Shown: positions 41,187 through 54,431 of the stretch, in pieces
Position numbering within the stretch: the stretch's first letter is position 1
How the letters are laid out: the number at the start of each line of letters is the position of its first letter
Origin: Bettongia penicillata ogilbyi
Lineage: Eukaryota; Chordata; Mammalia; Diprotodontia; Potoroidae
Length of the DNA: 64,000 bases
Direction of reading: 5' to 3'
NCBI GenBank assembly: GCA_023548195.1
Contig: JAJHZJ010000252.1
Location: forward strand, 124,001-188,000
Translations under genes and position numbers: made by a program
Notes under the pieces: generated by a model
Told to the model about the DNA's origin: nothing
Databases searched by the model: none
What the model saw: the letters and a program-made list of their open reading frames with translations, nothing else

Positions 41187-43390
41187 TTCAGATTTTTGGT
41201 CAGGTGATGCTTCTTTTTAAAGCATTTACAATATGGACCACAAAAGAATATTTTTTTAAACATTAACCAACTGAGACTCAAATAATATTTATATTGCTAA
41301 CTTCACAAGCTCTTGACCTAATTGTCTCCACAGTATTACTAAGAATTAAAGGACCCTAACTTGTTGGTGGTCTAAAGTCCTATGCCTAACAGCTTAATTT
41401 TAGACTAATCTATAATTGAATAGATCTGCTATTAAGCTTACAAATCTTTTGATTATAGGAAATTGCCACCAAGAGTAGGGATATTGCAGGGATACAATAT
41501 CTCCCCAACTTCATGTCAATTCCAGGCAGGATTAGATTGTCCACTTGCATTCAGCCAGGCTTAAAGTCTGCCAGGTATCAGTGGGAAAATTGAGTCAGGA
41601 GAATCCTACTTCAGCCCAGGCTGAACAGCCTCTCTCCCACCCTTCCCATGAGATCACCTTTTGCAGTTCATACCAGCATCTCACCAGCTTACCGGAATCA
41701 TGGATTGCAGGCTCAGATCACCTTTCTTGCTACCCATACCTGGAATTAGACTCAGAAGAACAGTCACTTAATAGTCCCATAGCATGTGAAAATGGTAAGT
41801 TCCAATAACCAGGTTTCAAATATTATTATAATTTCACTTTGGCTAAGGAATATCTTTTGAGGCAATTCTTAAGTGGTTTACATGCCTTTCTATAAATGCT
41901 CTAGTTCCTGATTAAATAGCAATCACGAAATCAAATTTAGTATTAAAACCTTAACTTTTCCATCAATGCCAAATTTTACCCAAAGTTACCCTCCTCTAGG
42001 AAATTTAGACTGAAATTCTTTTCCCCAAATTAAAGAAAACATTGATTTATTCTCAGTAATTAATTCAGTCAATTGTTTTAATACTAATTGTTTTTACCTC
42101 ACATTGTAACATGTAACAGTGTGCCTTTTAGAAAGAGAAAAAGATCACTACAATTGTTGGGCAGAACCGTGAGATAGAACTAAAAACCATGATATGGAGG
42201 TACCAGGGATCAAGACTTGGCATTCTAATGTTACAACTAGTTATTCAGGTAGCCTGGCTCCAGTTGGAATGGGGTTGATGCCTAGGGGTCCCAAATGTGT
42301 TTTCTTCTGTGAAAGTCTAAGCCCTCAGAGAGTCTCTCTGTGGTAAAAGAGGGACTTGCCAGAATGTTGGGATGTTACCCCAAGTTGAGTGACTTTCTGG
42401 GGAGAATTCAAGTCATGGAAAGTTGTCGAGTCTGTAAAGCTTTAAGTTCCTGTGGATAAGAAAGACCCTTGAGAAAGGGAAGGGAATTATATTAAGGGTT
42501 TATGAACTCTTTATAGTCCTTCGTGTGTGTTTTTTGCATTGTTTTTAATTGGTTCATAAGAGTTCTTTGCATTCTCTGTGAAATCAAAAAACTGTTGTGC
42601 AATGCCAGATAATGTCCTTATTTTGAGTGCTTGTATGGAAGCTGATGATCTCATCACTCACATCTGTGAAATTCAAAAGACAAAATATCGACTCAGATTT
42701 CTTAGAGTAAGCTCTCAAAGGGAACATAATAAACTAAAGAGAGATTAATCTTTCAGGGCCACCCCGGCCCCAAGACCAGAGCTGGTCTAGATGAATTCAG
42801 AGCATGGGGAGCCTGAGCCACAGATTACAAAGATATGTAGGGACCACCAGTGCAAAGGCATAGAGGCAAAAGAGAAACATCTGAGAAGAAGGGGGCCTTA
42901 AAATTTAAGAACAGTGTAAGTGAGAGTCTTAGAGGGAAAGAAATCTTATCCTCTTCTGATCCCCTAATTCTCACTGAATAAGACACAAAAACCTTTCCAT
43001 TCATAACTGAATTATACCGCTTATTGAATTTACTTCAGACATTTAATCTGCAATGTAACAAAGGCAGTGACTGCCACAGGTCCTTAATCTGGAAGGCTAA
43101 AGAAGAGCCTGATTGTTAGCTAGCAACACCACGCAGTTTTCTTAATTAACTTTCTACTTTGTTTTTGAGTTTTCTGTGACATACAAACACATGCATTTTA
43201 CCAAAGTGAAAAAAATCATTGACATTGGTCTGGTCTTTTTTTTATATTAATAACACCTATAAAAAGTGTATTTTTGCTCTGAAAAATCAACTTTGGACAG
43301 CAGAAAAAAATTATTTTAAAGTAGAGGAATATTTAGCGACTTGGGATATAGGAAAATTAAATGACAGTTCCCTCTCTGGGGACTAGTTTC
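41187..43390. other. long low-repeat stretch
   Basis: About 2.2 kb with no recognised repeat or exon. The frame at 41,545-41,808 has no motif. Confidence 0.45.
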
Positions 43391-43394
43391 AAGG

Positions 43395-43796
<402 letters not shown>

Positions 43797-44304
43797 CCAT
43801 TGCAAAGCTGTTAATTGAGCAAGGTTTCACAAGGCCTACTGTCTTCAGTCACTGACTATCACAGGAGGGCTGAATTTGGAACATTGCACAGATGTCATTG
43901 TAGAAATTTGTAGAGTTGTGTTAAAGTCTGTGCCTAGATTTTTTTTTCTCTCTCCCTAGCATATGGTACATGCCTGGGTACTTCATCCTTAAGTGAACCT
44001 TCCTAGCTTCACATATAACAGTAGACAGAAACCAAAGCTTTGATAACAATAATTTTACGGGGGAACCCAAGGAAGTGATCTTACCTCTCCCCTGCTTCCA
44101 GGCAGAATTACTTTAAAAACTGGCTCATTTTGTCCTTTTTGGGAGGAAGGATGCCATAGCCATGCATTTCAGATGATTCAAGGGTCCTAGGTGTGAATTT
44201 TCCTCCATGGTGTAACTGACCAGATTCAGTAGGGCACCTTAGTTGAAAGCATAATACACCAGATGTTTCTAGAAGTTCCCTTGTTTAAAAAGTGTACCCC
44301 CAAA
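43797..44304. other. unassigned stretch
   Basis: Nothing is recognised. Confidence 0.5.
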
Positions 44305-44495
44305 AAGCAGTCTGGCAAGGTGAATAAAAAGGCGCTTTCACAGGCAGGAAGTTCAAGTCCTGACTTGAACTCATTCTGACTCTGTGACCCAAGCAAATCT
44401 TTTGACTTCTCACATTCCCTAAGAAACAAGGTCAGACCATAAATTGGAGAACAGTTACCTATAGGTATTGATAAAGGGAGTTTACTTTCAAACGG
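44305..44495 (+). mobile_element. THER2-like SINE
   Basis: Sense, diverged: 'ggaagttcaagtcctgactt', 'gactctgtgacccaagcaaa', 'ttgacttctcacattcccta', 'gaccataaattggagaacag', 'gataaagggagtttac'. Confidence 0.6.
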
Positions 44496-44595
44496 TTCCC
44501 AAGCTAATTAAATTTCAGTTCTATACCATTAAAAAAAAGTTCCTTAAAAATACATATCACAAGCAGATTTCACAGTTCATAGCACATGTCCCCTA

Positions 44596-44825
44596 GATTG
44601 CTAGGTGGCACAGTGCTGGATAGAGTGTTGGACTTGGCATCACCAAGACCTGAATTCAAATCCTGCCTCAGACACTTAATAGCTGTGTAACCCTGTGCAA
44701 GTCACTTAATTTCTGTCTGCTTCAGTTTCTTCATCTGTAAGATGTGTTATTGGAAGGCTCAGTTAGAATATTTTTCATAAGCACTTTGCAAATCCTAAAG
44801 CACTATATAAATAATAGTCATTCAG
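44596..44825 (+). mobile_element. THER-type CORE-SINE
   Basis: Sense: 'attgctaggtggcacagtgc', 'gacctgaattcaaatcctgc', 'cagacacttaatagctgtgt', 'ttcagtttcttcatctgtaa', with L2-type tail 'aaagcactatataaataata'. Confidence 0.88.
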
Positions 44826-45149
44826 TTACCCCTTCCATATCATGAGGATTAGGGGAACATACTCCACAATCTGGAAAATCTACATACAATTTTGTGGCCC
44901 TCCCTTCATATCAGAGAAAAAGTCTGATTTTTTTCTTTTTCTTTTATGGGGCATTTACAGTAATTTATTGTAAAATCTGGGGTTAAGTATTTGATCATAA
45001 GTTGTGTGTTGTCTCCTGGCCTTTGTGTGTCATCTATGGTTTCTGCAAAGTTCTTAGAAAATTTCCATTTAATCTCTTGTGCCAACCTGTGGTATATCAA
45101 AACCTCAATGGGAAAAGTCACGATGCGGAAGGGAAATAACGTAGTTACA
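44826..45149. other. unassigned stretch
   Basis: Nothing is recognised. Confidence 0.45.
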
Positions 45150-45304
45150 TTGTCATCTATAACTGAAAAGGATTTCAGAGGTTATCTAGTCATTTTACAG
45201 AGGAAGAAACTAAGGTCTAGAAAGGTTGCCAAGTACATTTAAATAACAAGTTCAGAAGCGGGATATGAAACCAGGACACCTTACTCCAAAGCCAATGTTC
45301 CTCC
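45150..45304 (-). mobile_element. CORE-SINE (MIR-like)
   Basis: Antisense: 'aactgaaaaggatttcagag', 'cattttacagaggaagaaac', 'aggttgccaagtacatttaa', 'gatatgaaaccaggacacct'. Diverged; similar to 63,655-63,790. Confidence 0.6.
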
Positions 45305-45617
45305 CACCAGTGCACTGGATAGAGCACCAGTGCAGGAGTCAGGAGGACCTGAGTTCAAATCTCACCTCAGACACTTGGCACGCACTAGCTGTGTGACCTT
45401 GGGCAAGTCACTTAACCCCAATTGCCTCATCTTGGGTCATCTCCAGTCATCCTGATGAATATCTGGTCCCTGGATTCAGATGGCTCTGGAGGAGAAGTGA
45501 GGCTGGTGACCTGCACAGCCCTCCCTCACTCAACACAAAGTCAAGTGCAAGTCATGTCATTATTTCTCTGATGGCATGGTCTTCTTCAGCAACAAAGGAC
45601 AAACACACACATCAATG
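45305..45617 (+). mobile_element. composite tRNA-CORE-SINE with RTE 3' module
   Basis: Sense counterpart of 5,867-6,201: 'ctggatagagcaccagtgca', 'ggaggacctgagttcaaatc', 'ccttgggcaagtcacttaac', 'cccaattgcctcatcttggg', 'atctccagtcatcctgatga', 'ggctctggaggagaagtgag', 'ggcatggtcttcttcagcaa', tail 'aaaggacaaacacacac'. Well preserved and therefore relatively young. Confidence 0.92.
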
Positions 45618-46338
45618 ATATTACTCAATCATAGCACTTCCAACAGAGTAACCTTTTAAAACCTGGAAAGTGTAGGCTATAAGAGTAACATCTACCCCCT
45701 ACACTTAATATTCTAAATATGTGTATTTCTTATGAGCCAGATATCAAGAAAGCCTAGAGGTGTATTCAGCACAGGATGGGTTTATTTAACCTGAATCAAG
45801 ACATTTCCTGCTGACACCGTAAAGTCAGAAACTGCACATCAGCAGGTTCCTTTCATAATCACCAGGGCTCTCTGTGAGCTATCACCAGTCCAGTTCACCA
45901 GCTTGAATTGCTCTTTGCCTTAGTGTAAAGATGGCCTGATTTAATATCTAGGGTAAAATTATCCACTGAAGCTCCTCACTAATTTCTTTATGCAATTTAA
46001 GAGGGAGGATTGCCACTGAAAGCCAGCTTGCCATTTTTTCTCTCTCGGCTTCTATTTGTGATGTGTGATTGCTCAGGCCTGAAGTCTCACGAAAGGGAGT
46101 TAAGTCACAGAGCAGAGAAAAGGTCCAAATGAAACCCACAAAGGCAGAGCAATCGTAAGGTAAGGCTGGCAGAGCCAGACTCACCGAGCATCTGTCATTC
46201 ATCATAGTATACTCATTTGTTGCATCATCAAGTCCCCATTTTAGAAAATCAGCAGAGGCTTTTAAAACTTCAGTCTCTTAAATGGAGAAATGTCTCCTTT
46301 GCTTACTTTGATTTTCCTTTCTCCTTCAACTGAGTTCA
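45618..46338. other. unassigned stretch
   Basis: No element is recognised. Confidence 0.45.
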
Positions 46339-46339
46339 T

Positions 46340-46560
46340 TTCAATTCAAAAAGCATATATTAAGTATATGCTCTATCCCAGGCACTGTACTAAGGTACAA
46401 AGACAAAAAAACTAAGCGTCACCTTCAAGAAACTTACCTTCTACTGGGAGAGAAAAATAACATGTGCACAGGTAAATATGAACTACATGTAAGATAAATA
46501 CAGCAACCAGAAATTAGGGAAGACTTCATGTAGGATACCAGTAGCCTTGAGCTGAGCTTG
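46340..46560 (-). mobile_element. L2 fragment
   Basis: Antisense L2: 'tcaaaaagcatatattaagt', 'ccaggcactgtactaaggta', 'caccttcaagaaacttacct'. The following 46,565-46,625 is an antisense MIR head ('aacctaggttcttctgattc', 'caacactttatccactgtaa'). Confidence 0.65.
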
Positions 46561-46934
46561 ATGCAAGATTCTAACCTAGGTTCTTCTGATTCCAAATCCA
46601 ACACTTTATCCACTGTAACCCTTACCCTGTCTAGGAAGTAGATCCTCAGCTGGCTCAGCAGACAAAGAGACTCAGAAGCTTTCATTTGGGTATTAAAGAC
46701 ATGCTCATACCATGCCAAGAATTGACTTAATGAATATTCACTCAGTTAGTCCTGTCCTATAGCTTTCTAGATCTGAACACTGCTTCATCCATGGGCTTTC
46801 CGACCTCAGTGGTGAGAAAGGAGCTGCTTTATTTGGTACAACATGGTTATTGTGTTAACTCATCTGCCTCTTGTTAAACAATTTGTACTATAGTATAGTC
46901 AGAAGGCTCTTGTGTTAAGTTGTTGTTAAGATTA

Positions 46935-47480
46935 GTATTAACTTTTGTGGTTTGTCCTTTGTTTTCAAAGAGGGCCAATGATATCACAGGGTGATGTCTT
47001 GACTCATTTATGAATTTGATTTAAGTGAGGCAGAATTGCACAAAGTCATCAACCTCACTGTCTCTTTCAGTGTCATCAAAATCTAGTAAGGACAACTGGC
47101 GAAAGACCAGGATGCAATGGGTGACCTTGGTGTGTTCAATGTCTGACTAAGCTCCAAGTACTCCACAGCACCTGCTTCAGCCACTTTCATGGTCATTGGA
47201 ACAATTTTTTCTCATCTGTTCATTCCACCAGAGGAAGTCTTCACTTGTTTAGTGTGACACCCAGCTCTGTGTCCCCCATCCTCCCTATTGGGTTTGATGT
47301 GACCTATTGATTGCTTTCAACCTTGTGTATCTATCTATGGGTTTTACCCTCTCTTCATGCTATAGCTTCTTGGAACCACAGGTGATAGTTGAGTGGCAGG
47401 CGGACACCAAAGATAGATGAGCAGCCCTGAAAGGGGCTCAACCAACCCTCATACCAGAGGCGCTATTCCTCCTTGAAAAC
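46935..47480 (-). mobile_element. RTE LINE 3' region
   Basis: The longest RTE piece. In antisense it shows 'ggtttgtcctttgttttcaa', 'aatttgatttaagtgaggca', 'aagtcatcaacctcactgtc', 'gggtgaccttggtg' and then about 300 bp of upstream LINE sequence ('ctatgggttttaccctctct', 'tgctatagcttcttggaacc') absent from the SINE copies. This supports RTE as the source of the SINE 3' module. Confidence 0.72.
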
Positions 47481-47984
47481 CCATATACCCCAAGTATTAT
47501 CTGTAACCTCAAGTTCAAGCCTGGTTCATTTACACAAGAATCTCCCCAAAGAGGATCATGTTCACTCAACATTTCATGACTGCAGAAAGGGCAGAGTTGG
47601 AGGGTGACCATGGGACAAGAGAGAATTTCTTGCTTCCTGTTTGAAAGGGAACATAAAAGATTCCCCTCTCTGTAAAGAATACCTGAGAGAAAGAGAACAG
47701 ATTTTGGAAGATAGACATATGGGGGAAAGACCTCACCCAACATGTTCCTGATTTCTACCTTGCCTCCCTGGAGACCTGAGAATTTCCCTTTATATGAGAG
47801 TAGGGACTTTCTCAGTTGAGTTGAGAGATTTCTTTCCCAGTGGAGAGTTCACTCACTCTGCTTATTGTCTGGAATATTTTTATCTGAATAACCTCCAATG
47901 TCTCTTTACAATCTCTTGAAAAAATTAATTTATTCATTATCCATTATTTGTCATGGCTTTTTTTGCAACTAGCATTTGTCATTC
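47481..47984. other. unassigned stretch
   Basis: Nothing is recognised. The frame at 47,438-47,743 is not convincing. Confidence 0.45.
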
Positions 47985-48420
47985 AGTAAATAAACATTTA
48001 TTAAGTGCCTACTATGTGCCAGGTGCTGTTCCAGGTTCTGGAGCATCAAAATAAAAGATAATCCCTAGCCTCAAGGAGCTCAAGATATAATGGAGGAGGC
48101 AACATGCAAATAAATATGTATAAACAAGGCATATATGTGGCATAAACAGAAAATAATTTAAAAAGGGAAGGCATTACAAATAAGAGAGCTGGGAAAGGCT
48201 TCCTGTAAAAGATGAGATTTTAGTTGGGACTTTAATGAAACCAGGGCAACTGGAGATGAGGAGGCATTCCAGGCGTGAGAAAAAATTCCCAGAGCCAATG
48301 GATGACAGATCTTGTTCGTGGATGTGCCAGGAGGACAATGTCACTAAATTGAAGAATACGTGATCAGAAGTAAAGTGTAAGAAGACTGGAAAGGTAGGTT
48401 ATGATCCCTTAAAAATAAGA
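47985..48420 (-). mobile_element. L2 fragment, well preserved
   Basis: Antisense L2: 'ataaacatttattaagtgcc', 'tactatgtgccaggtgctgt', 'agcctcaaggagctcaagat', 'gggaaaggcttcctgtaaaa', 'gaggcattccaggcgtgaga', 'cttgttcgtggatgtgccag', 'aagaagactggaaaggtagg'. Confidence 0.88.
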
Positions 48421-48794
48421 AGTATTATTGTGTAATAATATGCAAAACATGGAATATTTTTTTTTAAATAACAGGATGGTGACTTGTCCCAGGATCATTT
48501 CTGTCTAAATGCCAATGAAAAAGATTAGAATGAGATGAATAATGATGGTGATGATATGTAAGGTTATTCTTATAAACTATGTGCACATCCATATGGGTTT
48601 GTCTAATTGTGGCCAATGGGGAGGATCAAACAGATACCTTAGGTATTTTGGCCACCCCCTCTCCAAGAGAGAATTTGATGCCTTCCTGAAGGGGAGTAAG
48701 AGGACTCTGTTCTCCTTCTCTGAAACATAACAAGATGAGAATTATGCATATATGCCTTCCCAAATATTACTAATCTGGGGGAAAATATCTTAGT
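48421..48794. other. unassigned stretch
   Basis: Nothing is recognised. Confidence 0.45.
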
Positions 48795-49892
48795 TTTAGG
48801 TTTAAAAGCTAATCGCTTGGCCTAGCTCTACCAAACCTCAAATTGCATTATAAAGCAGCAATTATCAAAACCACTTGATACTGGCTAAGAAACAAAAAGG
48901 TAGACAAATGGAATATGCTAGTTACTCAAGGCACAGTAGGCAATGAATATAGCAATCTACTGTTTGATAAACCCAAGGTCTCCAGCTACTGGGTTAAGAA
49001 TCACAGTTTGACAAAAAATTCCTGGGAAAATTGGATAATAGTGTGGTGGAAACCAGGTATAGACCAATGCCTGACACCATACAAAAGAATAAAGTCCAAA
49101 TGGGTAAAGATTGATACTACAAATAAATTAGTGGAGCAAGGAACAGTGTATTTATCAGATTTACGGAGAAGGGAAGAATTTTTGACTAAACAAGAGATAG
49201 AAAGCATTATGAAGTGCAAAATGGATAATTTTGATTACATTAAACTGAAAAGTTTCTGCACAACCAAACTCAGTGCAACTAAGATTAGGAGGGAAGCAGA
49301 ATACTGAGAAAGAATTTTTGCAATTTGTGTCTGTGATAAATGCCTCATTTCTAAAATATAGAGAGAACTGAGTCAAATGTACAAGAATACAAGTCATTCC
49401 CCAATTGATAAATGGTCAGAGGATGTGAACAGGCAGTTATCAGAGGAAGAAATTAAGCATATCTATAGTCATATGAAAAAATTCTCTAAATCACTATTGA
49501 TTAGAGAGATGCAAATCAAAATAACTTTGAGGTACCACATCATACCTATCAGATTGGCTAACAGAACAGAACAGGAAGATGATACGTGTCGGAGAAGATA
49601 TGGGAGAGTTGGAACACTAATTCATTGTTGGTGGAGCTGAGAGCTGATCCAACCATTCTGGAGAGCAATTTGGAACTATGCCCAAAGGGTTACAAAAATG
49701 TGCATACCCTTTGACCCAGAAATATCACTTCTAGGACTGTATCCCCAAGAGATCATAAAAATGGGAAAGGGTCCCACATGTACAAAAATATTTATAGCAG
49801 CTCTCTTTGTGGTGGCCTAAAACTGGAAATCAAGGGGATGCCCATTAATTGGGGAATGATTGAATAAATTATGGTATGCGAATGTAATGGAA
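48795..49892 (+). pseudogene. L1 ORF2 C-terminal fragment
   Basis: Largest coding-like stretch in the window. It is the region downstream of the L1 reverse transcriptase. In order: 'LLFDKPKVSSYW' (about 48,957-48,992), 'SWENWIIVWW' (49,021-49,050), 'LTPYKRIKSKWVKID', 'FDYIKLKSFCTTK' (about 49,230-49,268), 'HSPIDKWSEDVNRQ' (about 49,393-49,434), 'HMKKFSKSLLIREMQIK' (about 49,468-49,518), 'YHIIPIRLAN' and the cysteine block 'CRRRYGRVGTLIHCWW' (49,588-49,635). The second Cys of the C-terminal motif is Tyr and a stop follows, so the nucleic-acid-binding motif is broken. One frame shift occurs near 49,305. It ends abruptly in an AT-rich tract and not in a 3' UTR. Confidence 0.9.
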
Positions 49893-50162
49893 TATATATG
49901 TATATATGTATATATATATATACATATCTATATAATATACTATATTACTATAGTATAGATAGTATCCATATAATATATATTACTATATATTATATATACT
50001 ATATATTGTATTATATTTTATTATATTAATATTATATGTTATATAATATATACTGTGTATATAATATGCATAGTATCTATATAATCTATATTACTATAGT
50101 ATATATAGTATCTATATAATATACTATATATACATATACTATACATATATATAATAGTATAT
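49893..50162. repeat. AT-rich cryptic (TA)n tract
   Basis: About 270 bp built from TATATA, TATAGTA and ATATACT motifs with internal palindromes. It replaces the L1 3' end beyond 'atggaata' and likely grew from the TA-rich L1 sequence there. Confidence 0.92.
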
Positions 50163-52169
50163 AATTCTAGCCACCTGGCCGTATCTTCAAAGTATCTAGT
50201 AGAAGCTAAATTTTTGCATCTTACTATGATATATGGAATTTTCTCTATTGTACTGTATAATACTCATCAACCAATAAGCATTGTTTCCTAAAGGATAAAC
50301 TCTTGGTAATTGCTGGTGGAAATGTCCTGATTCTGAGTTGCTATCATAATTCCCTCCATTTGTGTAAATAAATCCCTATGATATCCATTTGCTCAATTTG
50401 TTGTTGTGGTTGTTGACACATGACTAGTTGGTTGAGTTTTTGTGGATGTCATCCATGAAGTGATTCCATTCTTGGAACGTGTCCATTTCATGGTGTATTG
50501 GTAGCACGGTACCAACAACACTCTTCCTCACTCTTCCTTTGCCTTTCTGGTTTGGCGTGTTCAATTCTACCTTTACCTGCATACTGGCTAATTGGGAGAT
50601 TCTCAAAGTGGAATTCTCTCAGGGTACTAGGGGCAATCATGCTGGGGCAAAGATACTCCTACCACTTACACCATAGCTCCTAAACTCATATTGGCTTCTC
50701 ATTGAACAAATCAGCCAAGATGAAATCCATTAACTCTCGGAATATTTCCTAAACAGAAGTTAAAGCAAGAATAATTAAAGCATAATATTTTATCCATAAA
50801 CTGTGGATCCTCTCTCCCTCCCCCCCCCAACCTTAGCACAAATTAGAGGAAAGAGTGAGCACAAACTTGCTTACACATATCCTAGGTAATTTGCAGCTCT
50901 AGAATTTAAGCCTTGATGTCTTTTATTTTCTTCAGAAAATCTGAATAACAATTCATGGGTGGGTGGACTTACTTCTCTTCCCATCTTTCCTTCCTCTTTA
51001 CTACTCTGCTGGATATCATTGCCTGAACACTTTTCTCTGGGCCTCTCCCTAATGGGCTTTTCTGCTACTGGCCCTCCTTCTGGTCTGTGAAAGAAATGTT
51101 AAGCTCTTTCAGAGAAATAGAAAGTCTGGGATCTATAGAATTTTTCCAAGTCTTCTCCTTTGAGTGGATTCTCAGGATTTTCTACCTCTCAGGCAGAAAC
51201 TATCAAAACAGAGTTTAAACTTTTTTCTAGAACTGACTGAAGGTTTGTGCCAAGCTCTCAGTTTAGCTCCATTACCGACCCATCTCACCTTTGACCCTTA
51301 AGTTCAGCTGCTCAACTTCCCTCCAGACTCAGCATTTCTGTAATCCCAAGGCTCAGTTCAACCATCAGTAGCATATGGCAAATCCTTTTTTTCCCCCTTT
51401 CAGCTATTCCACACAGCAGGTGACAGCATAGTTCTCCAACACAACTGGATGTCTCTCCTCATCCCATTTCTAAGGATTACTATCGAACCCAGATCTGAAG
51501 CCTATTCTGACCTCCTCAGATCACCCCTACTGCTCCAAAGCAAGGTCTCTTGTTTTAAATGTCATGGTGAGAAACGATGCCAGTCAAATCAGAGCTAGGC
51601 AGTACACAGCTGTCTTATACTCATCCAAAAATTCTAGGTATCTAAGTTTCCAGCTATCAGCCTCTGAAGCTTCATGCCAGTCAAATGAGTCCTTATGGCG
51701 GTAAATTCAATTTTAGGAAGCAGATTGCTTTGACCATCTTTGTTTAAGTGGATGGCTTTTCCATGTGGTTTATTTCCCAGTGTGTTTATCACAACTGTCC
51801 TTGTTCTTACTCTTTTTAAATTAATATAAGTCCAGACCAGAAAGGGGCACCATCTTACAATAGAATCTATCTACAGATAGAACACTTTCAACCATATTTA
51901 ACAAATCCAAAGATATATATGTGTTGTCAGGCTTTGCTATTGTTCTGTGAAGACGTTATATGTTCATGTCATTCAACTTCAACTGGACTCTCACTAAAAG
52001 CAAGGAAATAATTTTACTCCTTCCTCCTTGATTCCCCATTTTACTCCCCATAGCCATAGAAGCAATTCCAGATTTTCTCTTCACTCCCACACGTCCCCCT
52101 TTTAGTTATCTCCTAAGGACCTCACCTTTTACTTATTGAGAAAACTGAGACTTTCCTATGTGAGCTTCC
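50163..52169. other. long low-repeat stretch
   Basis: About 2 kb without a recognised element. The C run at 50,820-50,828 and the frames at 50,424-50,683 are not informative. Confidence 0.45.
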
Positions 52170-52537
52170 TATGCCTTCTCCCCTTCTCTTCCTCTCACCC
52201 TTTGACATCATCCCCTACTCTTTCTCCTTTTCCCCAAGTCTGTCAATAAGGTGACCATCCTCTTTGCTAAACCCAATCCCTATATATGTGTACTTGATCC
52301 CATTCCGTCTCATTTTCCCTAGCATATTATCTAATAATCTTCTGACTCTCTAATTCTCAACTTTGCCCTTTCTACTGGATTGTCCTCTATTGCCTTCAAG
52401 TACATAGCCTTTAAAAAACCTTTACCAGATCCTATCATTCCCCTCAAGCTATCACCTTACATCCCTCCTCCCTTTCTTAGACAAATGTCTAAAAAGAGCT
52501 TTCTCTCCTTCATTACAGGTATTTCTTTTTTCTCTCA
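52170..52537 (+). mobile_element. L2-like ORF2 upstream fragment
   Basis: Sense: 'aataaggtgaccatcctctt', 'ctaaacccaatccctatata', 'gtacttgatcccattccgtc', 'ctatcattcccctcaagcta'. The phrasing is like the region preceding L2/CR1 reverse transcriptase. It is cut by a hAT MITE at 52,538. Tentative. Confidence 0.5.
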
Positions 52538-52678
52538 CTTTGACTGAATCCAAACTTCACAGAACAAATCTCTTTAATAAAAAACCTTGTTCTGTAAAAC
52601 GTGGACTCAGTCAAAGGGCCACACTTGAGAATCTAGAGGGTCACATGTGGCCTCAAGGCCACAGGCTCCCCACCCCTG
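52538..52678. mobile_element. palindromic hAT MITE, left arm truncated
   Basis: Inner left arm 'tttgactgaatccaaacttc', loop region 'ctttaataaaaaac', then the complete right arm 'actcagtcaaagggccacac', 'ggtcacatgtggcctcaagg', ending 'ccccacccctg' (52,678). Confidence 0.82.
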
Positions 52679-54431
52679 CACTAGGGGAAATTTCAGGTAC
52701 CCTTTGGTACAGGGACACAGAAAAAATTTGCTTGAACTTCCAAGGGAATCATCTACTGTGCCATGATCCCTGGAGAAAATTTATTTTGCTCCCTATAGGA
52801 AAATCCATTTAAAGATTTTTGCCTAACCCTCTTTTCTATGTTTCCATGATCACTGGAGATAACTTGGGTACTCAATGCTGTTGTAAGGCCTGGGAGGAAT
52901 TTTATAGCATTAAATCCTCTCTCTGAATGGGAATGGGAGGAGGGTCATAGTGGAAGAGCAAGAGATTGAGTGCTTAGCCTAGTAACATCTCTATCCCACC
53001 CCACTCCCATCCAGAGCTGTTTTGCAAGCAGTCAAACAAATTGGTTTTGTTTCTTACCTGATGATAAGAGGATAACTTCCAGTTGACCTCAGACCTGTAA
53101 TTCATGTGGGGAAAAGCCCCCATGATTTTAGAATCTCTGGAGATTAGCTTTCTTTTTCTTTTTGTAGTTAACCAATGATTAACCTGGGTTGTTGGGGAAT
53201 GGAGGTCCTAAATATAACCCAACCCTTAAGTAGGAAAGGCAGATGAGGACCCCAATGCCAGGTTTCTTGGTAGCACTTTGTATGCAAATAAGCCCAGAGA
53301 AAAGGGGTCCCTCTGTGGGAGTGGGAGAGAAACCCAGACATCCTGGATCCAGTGGTCTAATGTTACTACACAATCAACAAAGCCAAATAAGTATTTTTTT
53401 TTCTCATCTGAAAGGTGGGAAGGTAATTTCTAGTAACACACACCTCCCCCTCCCAAACACACACACACAAATCCATAATTCCTGCAGTAAGAGTTCCTCT
53501 TACTCAAGGGACCTTATAAGGAAGTGGAATCAAATTCAAAAAGAAATGGGGACCACCAACCCACAATAGGGAGTGTTACAGGACATGCAGCCAGTGGCCT
53601 ATGTGTTTGGCACCTCTGCTGTAAGGAATGAGGCCCTTTGAGGAGGGAAATTTGATTTTCTTTTCTTTTCTTTTTTCATGTTCTTTACTGTTTGCAATTT
53701 AGGGGACTCTTTTACAAGCACAGAACAGGCACCTAACCTATTAGAATATTGTATAATTACATTTGGTTGTTTAATTGTGTCCTCATGTTTGGAAGTGTAG
53801 AAAAATACTAATTATCAGATTTCGTTTTGAACTGAGACATGCAGGCTTTTCCCAAGACTTTTTGGTACAAGGTACCAGGGAGGGCAGTCAAAAGGCATAA
53901 TTCAGAACTTCCCCAAGTCACTAAAGAGTTATCAAGGACTGAGGACTACAGACTTTACCAAACACACTCCAATAGATTTGCTGAGGACAGTGAATATTAA
54001 AACTTGAGAGAGCAAGGACAATTGAGTAAATCAATGAAACCATCCTCCCCTTCCTTCCCCCACGTCAAGATGCTAAGTAAGTCCAGTTATCTTAACCAGG
54101 TAAGAAGGCTTCTGTATTGAAGCAATCAATCGTTGACATTAGAATGAGTTCAAAAAATATCTTGTTCACTTTGAATGACTGCACAGAAGTGTGTTTGGTT
54201 TGTATGAGGAAATTTGGTCTGGGGTCATTTTTAGCCTGTGGGTCTAGGGCCACTTTTAGCCCAAGAGATTTGGATATATACCAGTCAGGAGTAGCGTGAG
54301 GTCCAACTAAACTCCTGAGGGAATGTAGTAGCCACATTCTGGAGCCCCTAATTGTCAGTGTCATTGGGAGGGATAGTCATCATAGAGCATATTTGGAATA
54401 TATTTGTTGTCTCCTCTATTAGAAAGCAAGC
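52679..54431. other. unassigned stretch with short CA tract
   Basis: No element is recognised apart from CA-rich 53,456-53,472. 'tgttggggaatggaggtcct' at 53,190 resembles an LTR start, but no matching end or duplication was found. Confidence 0.4.

Noticed and set aside
53189..53580. Possible LTR starting 'tgttggggaatggaggtcct'
   Set aside because: The start resembles the LTR at 14,876, but no poly(A) signal, matching terminus or target duplication could be found.
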